Part shown: in pieces, positions 24,951-34,235 of the stretch | Numbering within the stretch: position 1 is the first letter of the stretch | Layout of the letters: every line of letters begins with the position of its first letter | NCBI RefSeq assembly: GCF_018904615.1 | Contig: NZ_JADCNH010000039.1 | Coordinates: 1 to 37,778, forward strand | Length of the DNA: 37,778 nucleotides | Source: Verticiella alkaliphila | GTDB lineage: Bacteria > Pseudomonadota > Gammaproteobacteria > Burkholderiales > Burkholderiaceae_B | Direction: 5' to 3' | Program-made: the position numbers and the translations under genes | The notes under the pieces: model-generated | Told to the model about the DNA's origin: nothing | Databases searched by the model: none | Seen by the model: only the letters and a program-made list of their open reading frames with translations

Positions 24951-25808
24951 TCAGTTGCCCTCGAACACCGGCTTGCGCTTGTCCACGAACGCCTCGTACG
25001 CACGGCGGAAGTCCTCGGTCTGCATGCAGATCGCCTGGGCCTGCGCTTCGGCTTCGATGGCCTCATCCACGCCCATCGACCATTCCTGGTGCAGGCAGGT
25101 CTTGGTCATGCCGTGCGCGAAGGTGGGGCCGGCGGCAATGCGCGCAGCCAGCTCCTGGGCGGCGGGCAGCAGGGCATCCGAGGCATGCAGGGCGTTGTAG
25201 AAGCCCCATTGCAGGCCTTCGTCGCCGCCAAAGGCGCGACCGGTGTAGAGGACCTCGGCGGCACGCCCCTGGCCGATGATGCGCGGCAGGATGGCGCACG
25301 CGCCCATGTCCGCACCCGAAAGCCCGACCCGCGTGAAGAGGAACGCGGTGCGCGAGGCTTCGGTGCCCAGGCGCATGTCCGAGGCCATGGCCAGAATGGC
25401 ACCGGCGCCGGCGCACACGCCGTCCACGGCGGCGATGATGGGCTGCGGGCAGGCGCGCATGGCCTTGACCGTGTCGCCCGTCATGCGCGTGAAGTCCATG
25501 AGCTCGGGCATCGTCATGCGCGTGAGCGGGCCGATGATCTCGTGCACGTCGCCACCCGAGCAGAAGTTGCCGCCGGCGCCGGCGATCACCACGACCTTGA
25601 CGTCGCTTGCGTAGACCAGGCCACGGAAGAGGTCGCGCAGCTCGGCGTAGGAATCGAACGTGAGCGGGTTCTTGCGGTCCGGGCGGTTCAGCGTGATGGT
25701 GCCCACCTTGCCGTCGGCCGAGACTTCCCAAAGGAAGTGGCGCGCCGTGTGGTTGGCGAACGCCTTGGCCTGGCCGGCCATCGGATTGCCGGTCGGAACT
25801 GTGCTCAT
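24951..25808 (-). CDS. Crotonase-superfamily protein with altered active site
   Basis: 285-residue enoyl-CoA hydratase/isomerase-fold protein. It retains the CoA/oxyanion features ([59 protein letters not shown]). The two glutamates of canonical enoyl-CoA hydratase are not there: Glu144 aligns with Ile138 and Glu164 with Arg160, while Asp167 appears in the [12 protein letters not shown] segment. A hydrolytic, isomerising or ring-cleaving reaction is therefore more likely than plain hydration. The ATG at 25808 overlaps the marR stop (ATGA) and the stop is 2 nt from the acyl-CoA dehydrogenase start. The open frame upstream of 25808 is a shadow. Confidence 0.92.
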   Translation of the reverse strand: MSTVPTGNPMAGQAKAFANHTARHFLWEVSADGKVGTITLNRPDRKNPLTFDSYAELRDLFRGLVYASDVKVVVIAGAGGNFCSGGDVHEIIGPLTRMTMPELMDFTRMTGDTVKAMRACPQPIIAAVDGVCAGAGAILAMASDMRLGTEASRTAFLFTRVGLSGADMGACAILPRIIGQGRAAEVLYTGRAFGGDEGLQWGFYNALHASDALLPAAQELAARIAAGPTFAHGMTKTCLHQEWSMGVDEAIEAEAQAQAICMQTEDFRRAYEAFVDKRKPVFEGN

Positions 25809-26356
25809 GTCGTCTCCTTCGGGTTGTCGCCGCGCCCGGCAAGGGCGGGGTCTGAGGTATGCAGGTGCACGCGCAGCTTGCCCAGCCCCTTGTAGAGCTG
25901 GCGCACGTTGGCGTCGCTGATGCCCGAGAGCATCTCCACGATCCAGGCTTCGTGCTGGTTCGCCATGGCCTCGAAGCTCGTGCGGCCCTGGGGCGTCAGG
26001 CTCACGATCCAGGAGCGGCGGTCGTTCGGGCTCGGGCGGCGCTCGACGAGGCCTTCGTTCTGGAGTTCGTCCGTGAGGCCGGTGACGTTGCCGCCCGTGA
26101 CCATGAGGTGCTGCGAGAGCTCGCGCATCTTCAGGCCTTCCGGATAGCGGTAGAGCTGCGCCATGTAATCGAAGCGTGCGAGGGAGATGTCGAAGTGCGC
26201 ACGCAGGCGCTGGCGGATGTCCGTCTCGATCTGCCGGGTGCAGGCGAGCAGGCGCAGCCAGAGCTTGAGGGCGGAGTGATCGTCCGGGTGCACGCGGGCC
26301 TCGTGGCCGAGGCCCTGCGCATCGCGCAGCCATTCGTGGGATACGTCGTCTTTCAT
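25805..26356 (-). CDS. MarR-family transcriptional regulator, embedded in the catabolic operon
   Basis: 183-residue MarR-type winged-helix regulator ([18 protein letters not shown] start). The DNA-binding core is [50 protein letters not shown]. Members linked to CoA-dependent aromatic pathways typically respond to the aryl-CoA or the free acid. The ATG at 26356 overlaps the SDR stop and its stop overlaps the crotonase start, so it is translated as part of the pathway operon. The likely target is the palindromic region at 29600-29631 upstream of the first operon gene, giving negative autoregulation (inference). Confidence 0.92.
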   Translation of the reverse strand: MKDDVSHEWLRDAQGLGHEARVHPDDHSALKLWLRLLACTRQIETDIRQRLRAHFDISLARFDYMAQLYRYPEGLKMRELSQHLMVTGGNVTGLTDELQNEGLVERRPSPNDRRSWIVSLTPQGRTSFEAMANQHEAWIVEMLSGISDANVRQLYKGLGKLRVHLHTSDPALAGRGDNPKETT

Positions 26357-27240
26357 GTGACCTCGCCACCCGAGACGGAGATGCACTGGCCGGTGACGCT
26401 GGCGGCGGCGTCGCCGCACAGCCAGCGCACGGCGTCGGCCACTTCATCGGGCTGGATGGCGCGCTTTTGGGGGTTGCCTGCGAGGAACTCGGCCAGGATC
26501 TCGTCCGCGTCGCGGCCCGTCTTGGCCACGGCGTTGGCCACGCCCTCGCGCAGGATGTCGGTGTCGGTATAGCCGGGGCACACGGCGTTGACGGTGATGC
26601 CCGCACGCGCGTACTCCAGCGCCATGGACCGTGTCAGGCCCACCACACCGTGCTTGGCGGCAGTATACGCGGCGACGTAGGCGTAACCCTTCTGGCCGGC
26701 CGTGCTCGCGATGTTGACGATGCGCCCGCGCTTGGCGGCCGTCATGTCGGTGATGGCCGCGCGGCTGCACAGGAAGACGCCCGTGAGGTTGACCGCAAGC
26801 ATCTGCTGCCACAGGTCCAGGCTGGTCTTGTGCAGCGGCGCGCTGGCGGCCTGGCCGGCGTTGTTGACGAGAATGTCCACCGGGCCGATGCCGGCGCGGG
26901 CCGCGGCAAAGGCTGCAGTCACTGCCGCTTCGTCGCCTACGTCCACGACCAGCGCCAGATGCCCGCTGCCGGGCAGCATGGCTTCGGTCTCACGCAGCCT
27001 GTCGAGCTTGCGCCCCAGCAGGGTGATGCGTGCGCCCTCGGCGGCCAGCGCCTGGGCGATGGCTGCCCCGATACCGCGCGCGGCGCCCGTGACGACAGCA
27101 TGGCGGCCCGCGAGGCGCCCGCCCACAAGGGACGAGCCCTGCGTCTCGGTCACCGCGGCGGCGCTCTCGGCCGGTTGCGCCACGACGCTCCCCGGCGCGG
27201 CGGATGCCACGGTGCCCGTTTCCAGGGCTACGCCGCTCAT
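26353..27240 (-). CDS. SDR family dehydrogenase with N-terminal extension
   Basis: 295-residue SDR, probably a beta-hydroxyacyl-CoA dehydrogenase of the pathway. TGAARGIG lies at residues 51-58, unusually far in because the first ~43 residues are an Ala/Val/Pro-rich, low-complexity stretch. Then come NNAG, an active-site Ser in IVNIASTAG and YTAAK with Tyr/Lys, and the end is [10 protein letters not shown]. The ATG at 27240 overlaps the stop of the monooxygenase/reductase (ATGA), which supports the long form; an internal start at the GTG codon for V39 would give a normal-length SDR. In the 2-aminobenzoyl-CoA gene clusters of Azoarcus evansii a dehydrogenase of this type accompanies the monooxygenase. 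Confidence 0.9.
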   Translation of the reverse strand: MSGVALETGTVASAAPGSVVAQPAESAAAVTETQGSSLVGGRLAGRHAVVTGAARGIGAAIAQALAAEGARITLLGRKLDRLRETEAMLPGSGHLALVVDVGDEAAVTAAFAAARAGIGPVDILVNNAGQAASAPLHKTSLDLWQQMLAVNLTGVFLCSRAAITDMTAAKRGRIVNIASTAGQKGYAYVAAYTAAKHGVVGLTRSMALEYARAGITVNAVCPGYTDTDILREGVANAVAKTGRDADEILAEFLAGNPQKRAIQPDEVADAVRWLCGDAAASVTGQCISVSGGEVT

Positions 27241-29573
27241 GCCTGCTCCGCCAGCGCCACGGCCAGGGCCTGGGCGGCCGCGGCCTGGTTGCGTTCGCGT
27301 TCGAGGTTGCGCTCGAGCTGCATCTTGGCGGCGCGGTACTGGGGCGGCCACTCCAGATCGGTGAAGCCCAGGCGGGCGGCCTGGTCCAGCGTCCAGGCCG
27401 GGTTGGCCAGGTGCGGGCGCGCGACGGCGCACAGATCGGCGCGTCCGGCGGCGATGATGCTGTTCACGTGGTCGGCCTCGGAGATCGCGCCCACCGCGAT
27501 GGTGGCGATGCCCGCCTCGTTGCGCACGCGATCCGCGAACGGCGTCTGGAACATGCGGCCATACACCGGCTTCTCGGCCTTGCTCACCTGCCCGGCCGAG
27601 CAGTCGATCATGTCCGCGCCCGCGGCCTTGAAGGCGCGCGCAATCTCGATGGCGTCGTCCGGCGTGATGCCGCCTTCCACCCAGTCGTGTGCGGAGATCC
27701 GCACCGACATCGGCAGATGCTCGGGCCAGACGGCACGCACGGCCTTGAACACTTCCAGCGGATAGCGCAGGCGATTCTCGAGCGAACCGCCGTATTCGTC
27801 ATCACGCTGGTTGGTCAGGGGCGAGATGAAGGACGAGAGCAGGTAGCCGTGCGCGCAGTGCAGCTCCAGCCAGTCGAAGCCCGCTTCAGCCGCCCAGCGC
27901 GTGGTCTGCACGAAGTCCGCCTTCACGCGGTCCATGTCCTCGCGCGTCATGGCGCGCGAGTGCTGGCTCACGCCCTCCAGGTATTGCTGGGGCGAAGCCG
28001 AGAGCAGCGGCCAGTTGCCCTCGTCCAGCGGCTGGTCGATGCCTTCCCAGGCGAGGCGCGTGGAGCCCTTGGCGCCGGCGTGACCGATCTGGATCGCCAT
28101 CTTGGCGCCGCAGCCGTGGGCGTGACCGAAGTCGACGATGCGCTTCCAGGCGTCGCGCTGGGCTTCGTTCCACAGGCCCGGGCACCCCGGCGTGATGCGC
28201 GCGTCGGGCGAGACGCAGGTCATCTCGGCCATGACGAGCGCGGCGCCGCCCATGGCACGCGCACCCAGGTGCATGAGATGGTAATCGGCCGGCATGCCGT
28301 CCACGCAGGAATACTGCGCCATGGGTGAGACCATGACGCGATTCTTCAGTGTGACGCTGCGCACCGTGAACGGCGTGAACATGGGCGGCGGCGCCTTGTC
28401 CGCCTGACCGGCCTGGGTGGCCAGCCAGCGCTCGAAATTCTCGACGTAGCCGGCGTCGCGCTCGCGCAGGTTCTCGTGGCTGATGCGCTGGCTGCGCGTG
28501 AGCAGCGAATACGCGAACTGCTGCACCGGCAGGCCGGTGTAGCGGTCCACGTGTTCGAACCATTCGGTGGAGTTGCGCGCGGCGTTCTGGATGCGCAGCA
28601 CGTCCACGCTGCGGGTTTGCTCGTAGCGCTCCAGGGCGGCCGTAAGATCGCCGGGATGCTCGCCGATGTTCCGCGCCAGATCAATGGCGTCTTCGAGCGC
28701 GAGCTTGGTGCCCGAGCCGATCGAGAAGTGCGCCGTGTGGGCGGCGTCGCCCATCAACACGACGGGCGCGTTGCCGTTGTGGTGCACCCACTTGCGGCAG
28801 ATCACGCGCGGAAAGCGGATCCACTGGGCCGAGCCGCGCAGATGCGAGGCATTGGACACCAGCGCGTGGCCGTCCAGATGCTTGGCAAAGAGCTTCTCGC
28901 AGAAGGCGATCGCGTCTTCCTTTTCCATCGTCTCCAGCCCCGCGGCGCGCCAGATGTCTTCCGTGGTCTCGACGATGAAGGTGGAGGTGTTGTCGTCGAA
29001 GCGGTAGGCATGCGCCTGGAACCAGCCCCATTCGGTCTTCTCGAAGGCGAAGGTGAAGGCCTCGAAGAGCTTGTTCGTGCCCAGCCACACGAAACGGCAC
29101 TGGCGCAGATCGATGTCGGGTTGGTATGTGGCGGCGTACTTGGCGCGGATGCGGCTGTTCAGACCGTCGGCGGCGATGATGAGATCGGCATCGGGGTATT
29201 GCTCATCGCTCTGCACATCGGTCTCGAAGACCAGATTCACGCCCAGCGCGATGCAGCGTTCCTGCAGGATGTTGAGCAGGCGCTTGCGGCCGATGCCGCA
29301 GAAGCCGTGACCGCCCGAGCGCACGGTCTCGCCCTCGATGCGCACTTCGATGTCGTCCCAGTGGTTGAAGGCATCCAGGATCTGGGCCGAGGTGACCGGA
29401 TCGGCCTGGCGCAGGTTGGCGAGCGTCTGATCGGAGAACACCACGCCCCAGCCGAAGGTGTCGAAGGGGCGGTTGCGCTCGACGACCGTGATGTCGTGCG
29501 ACGGATCCTGCTGCTTCATGAGCAGGGCAAAGTACAGGCCGGCGGGGCCGCCGCCGATGCAAACGATCTTCAT
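27237..29573 (-). CDS. Flavin monooxygenase-OYE reductase fusion (2-aminobenzoyl-CoA monooxygenase/reductase or salicylyl-CoA 5-hydroxylase family)
   Basis: 778-residue fusion. Residues 1 to about 390 form a class A FAD monooxygenase: G7GGPAG12, [22 protein letters not shown] and [22 protein letters not shown]. From about residue 396 an Old-Yellow-Enzyme FMN reductase follows ([64 protein letters not shown] with the His pair, [17 protein letters not shown]). This arrangement is that of 2-aminobenzoyl-CoA monooxygenase/reductase from Azoarcus evansii, which hydroxylates the CoA thioester and then reduces the ring in one protein; close relatives are annotated salicylyl-CoA 5-hydroxylase. The Rid protein in the operon favours an amino substrate. 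ATG at 29573; first gene of the operon, with a MarR-type palindrome just upstream. Confidence 0.93.
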   Translation of the reverse strand: MKIVCIGGGPAGLYFALLMKQQDPSHDITVVERNRPFDTFGWGVVFSDQTLANLRQADPVTSAQILDAFNHWDDIEVRIEGETVRSGGHGFCGIGRKRLLNILQERCIALGVNLVFETDVQSDEQYPDADLIIAADGLNSRIRAKYAATYQPDIDLRQCRFVWLGTNKLFEAFTFAFEKTEWGWFQAHAYRFDDNTSTFIVETTEDIWRAAGLETMEKEDAIAFCEKLFAKHLDGHALVSNASHLRGSAQWIRFPRVICRKWVHHNGNAPVVLMGDAAHTAHFSIGSGTKLALEDAIDLARNIGEHPGDLTAALERYEQTRSVDVLRIQNAARNSTEWFEHVDRYTGLPVQQFAYSLLTRSQRISHENLRERDAGYVENFERWLATQAGQADKAPPPMFTPFTVRSVTLKNRVMVSPMAQYSCVDGMPADYHLMHLGARAMGGAALVMAEMTCVSPDARITPGCPGLWNEAQRDAWKRIVDFGHAHGCGAKMAIQIGHAGAKGSTRLAWEGIDQPLDEGNWPLLSASPQQYLEGVSQHSRAMTREDMDRVKADFVQTTRWAAEAGFDWLELHCAHGYLLSSFISPLTNQRDDEYGGSLENRLRYPLEVFKAVRAVWPEHLPMSVRISAHDWVEGGITPDDAIEIARAFKAAGADMIDCSAGQVSKAEKPVYGRMFQTPFADRVRNEAGIATIAVGAISEADHVNSIIAAGRADLCAVARPHLANPAWTLDQAARLGFTDLEWPPQYRAAKMQLERNLERERNQAAAAQALAVALAEQA

Positions 29574-29599
29574 GGGTGCCTCGCTGCCGCTGGGTAAGA

Positions 29600-29631
29600 A
29601 GTTTAGTCTGAGATAGTTTACAACTAAACTA
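29600..29631 (-). promoter_or_regulatory. Candidate MarR operator/promoter of the catabolic operon
   Basis: The 73-bp gap before the monooxygenase/reductase gene contains two nested dyads in an A+T-rich patch: AGTTTAGT (29600-29607) with ACTAAACT (29623-29630), and TAGTTTA (29614-29620) with TAAACTA (29625-29631) around CAAC. The inner one is an 18-bp palindrome of the size MarR dimers bind. It lies 27-58 bp upstream of the start codon, where promoter elements are expected. Confidence 0.6.
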
Positions 29632-29646
29632 AATGCGCGGGAAGAT

Positions 29647-30573
29647 TCATGATGCGAGCCGCGCATCCAGCGCGCTCACGAGGGCAGAGGCCTGGCGCAG
29701 GCCGGGAGCGGGCAGGTTCAGGCGGTCGGCCTCGCGCAGCACCGCGCCGCACAGCGTCTCGATCTCGGTGCGCCGGCCATGGCGTACGTCGATGGCCATG
29801 GAGGGGTAGTGCCGGCGGGATGCCTGCGCCACCTGATGGACGTAAGCGCGTGCCCTGTCCGCAGGCAGGGGCACGCCCAGCGCCTGCGCCACGTGGGCCA
29901 CTTCATCCACGAGCGTATCGATGGCCGGCACCATGGCAGGAAGATCCACCAGTTCGCCGCAGCGCATTCCGGTCAGGGCACACAGCGGATTGAGCGCACA
30001 ATTGACGGCGAGCTTCTTCCAGATCGACAGGGTGATGTCGGGCGCCAGTCGCGCGGCGATGCCGCCGCGCTGCAGCACGTCGACGAAGGCTGCTCCCTGT
30101 TGCCGGGCCGCATCCGTATCACCCCAGAGATCCGTGTTGCCTGCGGCAGTCGAGAGCGGTTCGATCACGCCCGGCGCGACGAGATCGCTGGTGAGGGTGG
30201 TCAGGCCGTAGAGCACCGGATTGCCGGGGAAGGCGTCGGCGATGGCCTGGGCATTGCCCAGGCCATTCTGAAGTGTGACGAGCAAGGTGTTCGGACCAAT
30301 GGCCGGACGCGCGGCCGCCATGGCGGCCACGGTGCCAAAGCCCTTGACGAAGCACACCAGCACGTCCGCCACACGGGCGGGTGGCGTGGCGGCAAAGGCC
30401 GGGATCGGCGAGCGCACATCCCCCTCGGCAGAACGCACCCGCAGTCCATGCGCCTGCATCGCTGCCAGGTGTGCGGGCGCGTTGTCCACGCCCAGCACCT
30501 CGGCCCCGCCCAGCGCCAGGTGGTGGGCGAAGAGACCGCCCAGCGCACCGGTTCCCATCATCACCACATGCAT
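29647..30573 (-). CDS. Ketopantoate reductase-like (ApbA/PanE) protein
   Basis: 308-residue NADPH-dependent 2-oxoacid reductase of the ApbA/PanE family. It has the Rossmann [17 protein letters not shown] at the N-terminus, [30 protein letters not shown], the catalytic-Lys segment [20 protein letters not shown] and an Asp/Glu-bearing C-terminal domain ([18 protein letters not shown]). True PanE makes pantoate for CoA synthesis; many paralogues in catabolic clusters reduce other 2-oxoacids. It lies 9 bp after the TRAP large-permease stop and 73 bp before the monooxygenase operon, so a pathway role or a CoA-supply role are both possible. ATG follows AGGAG. Confidence 0.88.
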   Translation of the reverse strand: MHVVMMGTGALGGLFAHHLALGGAEVLGVDNAPAHLAAMQAHGLRVRSAEGDVRSPIPAFAATPPARVADVLVCFVKGFGTVAAMAAARPAIGPNTLLVTLQNGLGNAQAIADAFPGNPVLYGLTTLTSDLVAPGVIEPLSTAAGNTDLWGDTDAARQQGAAFVDVLQRGGIAARLAPDITLSIWKKLAVNCALNPLCALTGMRCGELVDLPAMVPAIDTLVDEVAHVAQALGVPLPADRARAYVHQVAQASRRHYPSMAIDVRHGRRTEIETLCGAVLREADRLNLPAPGLRQASALVSALDARLAS

Positions 30574-30582
30574 GCTGTGCTC

Positions 30583-31908
30583 CTAGTTCAGCATGAAGTT
30601 GGGCAGCCAGGTGGCCAGCCCCGGCACCAGCATCACCGCGATGAGCATCAGCAGGCCGAAGAGCACATAGGGCGTGACCGCAGCAAAGATCTCCTTGGTG
30701 GCGATCTCCTTGGGCGCCACGCTGCGCATCGTGAAGACCAGCATGCCAAACGGCGGGGTGAGCAGCCCCAGCTGCATGCAGATCAGGTACATCACGCCGA
30801 ACCACAGGGGATCCCAGCCGTAGAAGGCCACCAGCGGCATGAAGAAGGGCAGCGTCATCAGCATCATGCTCACCTGGTCCACGAAGCAGCCCAGCACCAG
30901 CAGGATTGCCATCATGAGGAGCAGCACGGTCCAGCTCGACAGCTCCGAGTCGCGAATGAGCGTGACCAAGCCATCCGTGGCCCCCGAGAACGCCAGGATC
31001 TGCGCGAACGTGGAAGCACCGATGATGATGAAGAGGATGACCCCCGTGATGGCCGCCGTGCCGGTCAGGGACTTGGCGAGGTTCGACCAGGTGACGGACC
31101 CGTACAGCAGGCACACGATGAAGCTGGCCAGCGCGCCCAGGGCGGCGGACTCGGTGGGCGTGGCCCAGCCTTGCGTCATGGACAGCACCACCAGCACGAA
31201 GATCGCGACCAGCGGTGAGACGTGCACCACGAGCGGCCGCCACCGCGCCCAGCCTTTCACGGAGGTGTCGCCCTCGTCGCCCGAGGGGGCCAGCGACGGA
31301 TTCATCTTGGCGCGGATGATGATGTAGCTCACGAACACCACGGACAGGATGAGGCCCGGCATGACGCCCGCGATCAGAAGGCCCGAGATCGAGATGTGCG
31401 CGAGACTGCCGAGCAGCACCGTGATCGCTGAGGGCGGGATCAGCATGTCCACCGCGCCGATGGCCATGATCGGGCCCATGGCGATGCGCGGGTGATACAT
31501 CCGGCGCAGCATCTCGGGCAGCAGCAGGCTGCCGAGCAGGGCTGTCGTCGCCACGGTGGAGCCCGAGATGGCCGAGAACACCGTGCCGGCCACGACAGCC
31601 ACCACCGACAGACGTGCAGGCACGCGCCGGATGACGTGATCGAAGGCGTCGATGGCCTTCAACGCCACGCCGGTGTGAAAGAGCAGTTCGCCCATCAGGA
31701 GGAAGAACGGTATCGGCGTGAGCGAGAAGTTCGTGACCGACGACACGCCGTTGCGCACTGCCTGCATCAGGCCCACTTCGCCGCCGAAGTACACCACCGC
31801 ACCGATGAGGTTGATGGTGATGAAGGCGAAACCGGCCGGCAGGCCGATCATCAGGAGAACCGTCAATCCACCGAAGAAGACGATGAGTGCTTGCCACCAT
31901 TCCATCAT
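30583..31908 (-). CDS. dctM: TRAP transporter large permease (DctM family)
   Basis: 441-residue inner-membrane protein with about twelve helices, the transport-catalysing subunit of a TRAP system that uses a sodium gradient. Family marks are GLPAGFAFITINLIG, IPFFLLMGELLFHTG, VVAGTVFSAISGSTVATTALLGSLLLPEM, GAVDMLIPPSAITVLLGSLAHIS and LGLLTPPFGMLVFTMRSVAP. The ATG at 31908 overlaps the DctQ stop (ATGA) and has a very strong AAGGAGGTG upstream. With DctQ and the receptor encoded just before it, it probably imports the aromatic or alicyclic carboxylate degraded by the adjacent enzymes. Confidence 0.95.
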   Translation of the reverse strand: MMEWWQALIVFFGGLTVLLMIGLPAGFAFITINLIGAVVYFGGEVGLMQAVRNGVSSVTNFSLTPIPFFLLMGELLFHTGVALKAIDAFDHVIRRVPARLSVVAVVAGTVFSAISGSTVATTALLGSLLLPEMLRRMYHPRIAMGPIMAIGAVDMLIPPSAITVLLGSLAHISISGLLIAGVMPGLILSVVFVSYIIIRAKMNPSLAPSGDEGDTSVKGWARWRPLVVHVSPLVAIFVLVVLSMTQGWATPTESAALGALASFIVCLLYGSVTWSNLAKSLTGTAAITGVILFIIIGASTFAQILAFSGATDGLVTLIRDSELSSWTVLLLMMAILLVLGCFVDQVSMMLMTLPFFMPLVAFYGWDPLWFGVMYLICMQLGLLTPPFGMLVFTMRSVAPKEIATKEIFAAVTPYVLFGLLMLIAVMLVPGLATWLPNFMLN

Positions 31909-32405
31909 GCACCTCCTTCGGCAGCATGGGCTTCGTCATGCACGCTGCGCGGCAGCAGCGCCCGGCGCGCGCACTCGATGGCGAGCAGGCCGAAGCCGAT
32001 CGGCACGGGCACGAACACCCACCATTCCGGGAACACCAGGCTTTTGAATACCAGGCTGCCCGAGGCCTTGGCGTCGAGCATCAGGCGCACCGCGTACCAC
32101 GCGAAGATGCCGCTGACGATGGCGCCGACCAGGGCGGCGAGTCGGTCCACCCGCTTCAGGGCGGCCGGTGAGAGCACCATGTTGAGCACGTCCAGCCGGA
32201 TGTGCTGGTTGCGATACATGAGCCACGGCGCACTCGCACAGATGGCCGCGGGCAGCATGTATTCGCTGATCTCGAGGATCCAGTCCAGGCTGCCCAGCCC
32301 CAGGTTGCGGGCGATGACGTCGTAGCTCACCAGCACGGTCATCGCGGCCACCAGGATGGCAGCGATGGCTCCGCAGGCTTTCATGATCAGGTCGTACAGT
32401 TTCAT
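31905..32405 (-). CDS. dctQ: TRAP transporter small permease (DctQ family)
   Basis: 166-residue protein with four transmembrane helices (CGAIAAILVAAMTVLVSYDVIAR, a second around YMLPAAICASAPWLMY, a third around LAALVGAIVSGIFAWYAVRL, a fourth at WWVFVPVPIGFGLLAIEC). The DctQ signature W-I-LEISEY and QHIRLDVL are visible. It bridges receptor and large permease. The ATG at 32405 has GGGAG at proper spacing. Its stop overlaps the DctM start by 4 nt. Confidence 0.93.
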   Translation of the reverse strand: MKLYDLIMKACGAIAAILVAAMTVLVSYDVIARNLGLGSLDWILEISEYMLPAAICASAPWLMYRNQHIRLDVLNMVLSPAALKRVDRLAALVGAIVSGIFAWYAVRLMLDAKASGSLVFKSLVFPEWWVFVPVPIGFGLLAIECARRALLPRSVHDEAHAAEGGA

Positions 32406-32434
32406 GATGGCTCCCACCAGGGTGATGCCGGTGC

Positions 32435-33406
32435 TTATTGCGCGACCATCAGCTCACGCAGCTTGGCGCCGTGTTGCGGGCTGTTCTTGAGGATCCCGGC
32501 CCAGCCCGCGTCCAGGGACTGCTTGAGGTAGGCCTGGGTGTCGGCTTCGCTGAAGGTGATGGGCTGGATGCCGGCGTCCTGCTGGCGCTTCAGGTCCGTG
32601 GCCACGTCAGCCTTGGACTTCTCCAGGGACATCTGTTCGAGCCAGTCGCGCTGCTTCTCGAGGAAGGCCTTTTGCTCGGGCGTGAGCTTGTCCCAGGAGG
32701 CCTTGTTGAACTGGATACCCAGCTCGAGCATGTAGAAGCCCGGGTCCACGCGGTATTTGGTGATGTTCTGCCAGCCCATGTCGAAGATGCCGAGGAACGG
32801 CCAGCCGTAGCCGTCGACCACGCCGCGCTCGAGCGCCGTGTAGACCTCGCCGGGGGCCGTTTGCACCACCGTGGCGCCCATGGACTGGAAGAAGTCGCGG
32901 AAGATGGGCGCGATGCGGATCTTCAGGCCTTTGAGATCGGGTTTGTCGATCGGCTTGGTGAGATAGATGTGGTACTGGACCTGATCGCCCGTGCGGGCGA
33001 AGTACATGAGGTTGTGCTTGGCCATCACCGAGTTCAGGTAATCCAGCCCGCCGTTCTTGCGCAGCTCCTGGAAGGGCACGGTGGCGTAGTTCAGCGCCAG
33101 CACCTCGGGCACGATGCCGGCGGTGTAGGCCGCGGTCGTGTTGGCGAGATCCACCACGCCGTTGCGCAGCGCGGCACCCTGCTCCATGGTGGGGATGGCC
33201 TTGGGGCCGCCGATGTAGCGGATCTGCACGAGGCCCTTGCCTTCGTCGTTCACCTTCTTCACGAAGGCTTCGAAGGTTTCGGCGAAGTAGGTGCCTTCCT
33301 GGAAGGAATTGATGGCACGCAGGGTGACCTCTTGCGCGTGGGCGGCAGCGCCCCCCACGGCGAGGAGAGCGGCGGCGAAGAGCGAGGACAGCAGCGGGCG
33401 TTTCAT
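32435..33406 (-). CDS. dctP: TRAP transporter periplasmic receptor (DctP family)
   Basis: 323-residue solute receptor. The signal peptide MKRPLLSSLFAAALLAVGGA is cleaved near AHA-QEV. Mature-domain marks are YFAETFEAFVKKVNDEGKG, IRYIGGPKAIPTMEQGAALRNGVVDLANT, YLTKPIDKPDLKGLKIRIAPIFRDFF with the carboxylate-binding Arg, and VVDGYGWPFLGIFDMGWQNITKY. It feeds DctQ/DctM encoded 29 bp downstream. A close paralogue, broken by a frameshift, lies at 35865-36835. The start at 33406 fits the signal peptide; the open frame upstream is not coding. Confidence 0.94.
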   Translation of the reverse strand: MKRPLLSSLFAAALLAVGGAAAHAQEVTLRAINSFQEGTYFAETFEAFVKKVNDEGKGLVQIRYIGGPKAIPTMEQGAALRNGVVDLANTTAAYTAGIVPEVLALNYATVPFQELRKNGGLDYLNSVMAKHNLMYFARTGDQVQYHIYLTKPIDKPDLKGLKIRIAPIFRDFFQSMGATVVQTAPGEVYTALERGVVDGYGWPFLGIFDMGWQNITKYRVDPGFYMLELGIQFNKASWDKLTPEQKAFLEKQRDWLEQMSLEKSKADVATDLKRQQDAGIQPITFSEADTQAYLKQSLDAGWAGILKNSPQHGAKLRELMVAQ

Positions 33407-33479
33407 GGGACGGACTCCAGGGGTCAGACTGCCAGGGGGCGCGCAGGACGCGCGAGGGGGCTGCAAACGGGGGAAGGCG

Positions 33480-34235
33480 TCATCGCATGAAGCGTCCGCC
33501 ATTGATGTCCAGGGTGGCGCCGGTGATGAAGGCGGCGGCAGGGGAAGCGAGATACAGCGCGGCGGCGGCAACCTCGTCGGCGTGGCCGAAGCGACCCAGC
33601 GGAATGCTGGCCTGCAGGGCATCGCGCTGGGGGCCGGGCAAGGCCTGCAGCGGCGGGCTGTCGATGGCGGCGGGGGCGATGGCGTTCACTGTCACCCCGT
33701 GCGGGGCGAGCTCGGTCGCGAAGCTGCGGGTGAGGGCGACGATGCCGGCCTTGGCCGCGGCGTAGTGCGCGCCCGTGGCGCGGCTGGGCTGCTGGCCGGC
33801 CAGTGAGGCGAGATTCAGGATGCGGCCCGCGCCCCGCTCACGCAGGTGGCGCCCGGCCACGCGGCAGCCAAAGAAGGTGCCACGCAGATTGATGGCGAGC
33901 ACGTCGTCCCATTCGGCGGCGTCGATGGCCCAGAGATCCGTGGTGGGCGTGCGTGCGGCGTTGTTGACGAGGATGTCGACCTGACCGAAGTGTCGGATCG
34001 TCTGGGCGAAGGCATCGGTGAAGGCGGCTTCGTCGCGTACGTCCAGCGAGAGTGCAAGGGCGTCGGCGCCCTGGGCGGCCAGCGCCTGGGCCGGGGCCAC
34101 GGCCCTGTCGGCGAGATCGGCCAGTGCCACGCTGGCGCCGGCCTGGGCGAACGCGTGTGCCATGGCCAGCCCGAGTCCCTGGGCGGCGCCCGTGATGACG
34201 ACGGTTTGCCCGGCCAGCGTGCTGACTGCACTCAT
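33480..34235 (-). CDS. SDR family dehydrogenase
   Basis: 251-residue classical SDR. TGAAQGLG lies near residues 15-22, followed by NNAART, an active-site Ser in ILNLASLAG and the YAAAK Tyr/Lys pair; the end is LDINGGRFMR. Its ATG overlaps the ligase stop (ATGA), so it is co-translated with the CoA ligase and likely oxidises a hydroxyl on the CoA-bound or ring-reduced intermediate (inference; alicyclic-acid pathways use such SDRs). It is distinct from the second pathway SDR at 26353-27240. The DctP gene follows after 73 bp. Confidence 0.93.
   Translation of the reverse strand: MSAVSTLAGQTVVITGAAQGLGLAMAHAFAQAGASVALADLADRAVAPAQALAAQGADALALSLDVRDEAAFTDAFAQTIRHFGQVDILVNNAARTPTTDLWAIDAAEWDDVLAINLRGTFFGCRVAGRHLRERGAGRILNLASLAGQQPSRATGAHYAAAKAGIVALTRSFATELAPHGVTVNAIAPAAIDSPPLQALPGPQRDALQASIPLGRFGHADEVAAAALYLASPAAAFITGATLDINGGRFMR

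Noticed and set aside
25809-26606. N-terminal extension of the crotonase frame
   Set aside because: It lies in the MarR and SDR genes in another frame; the ATGA overlap at 25808 marks the real start.
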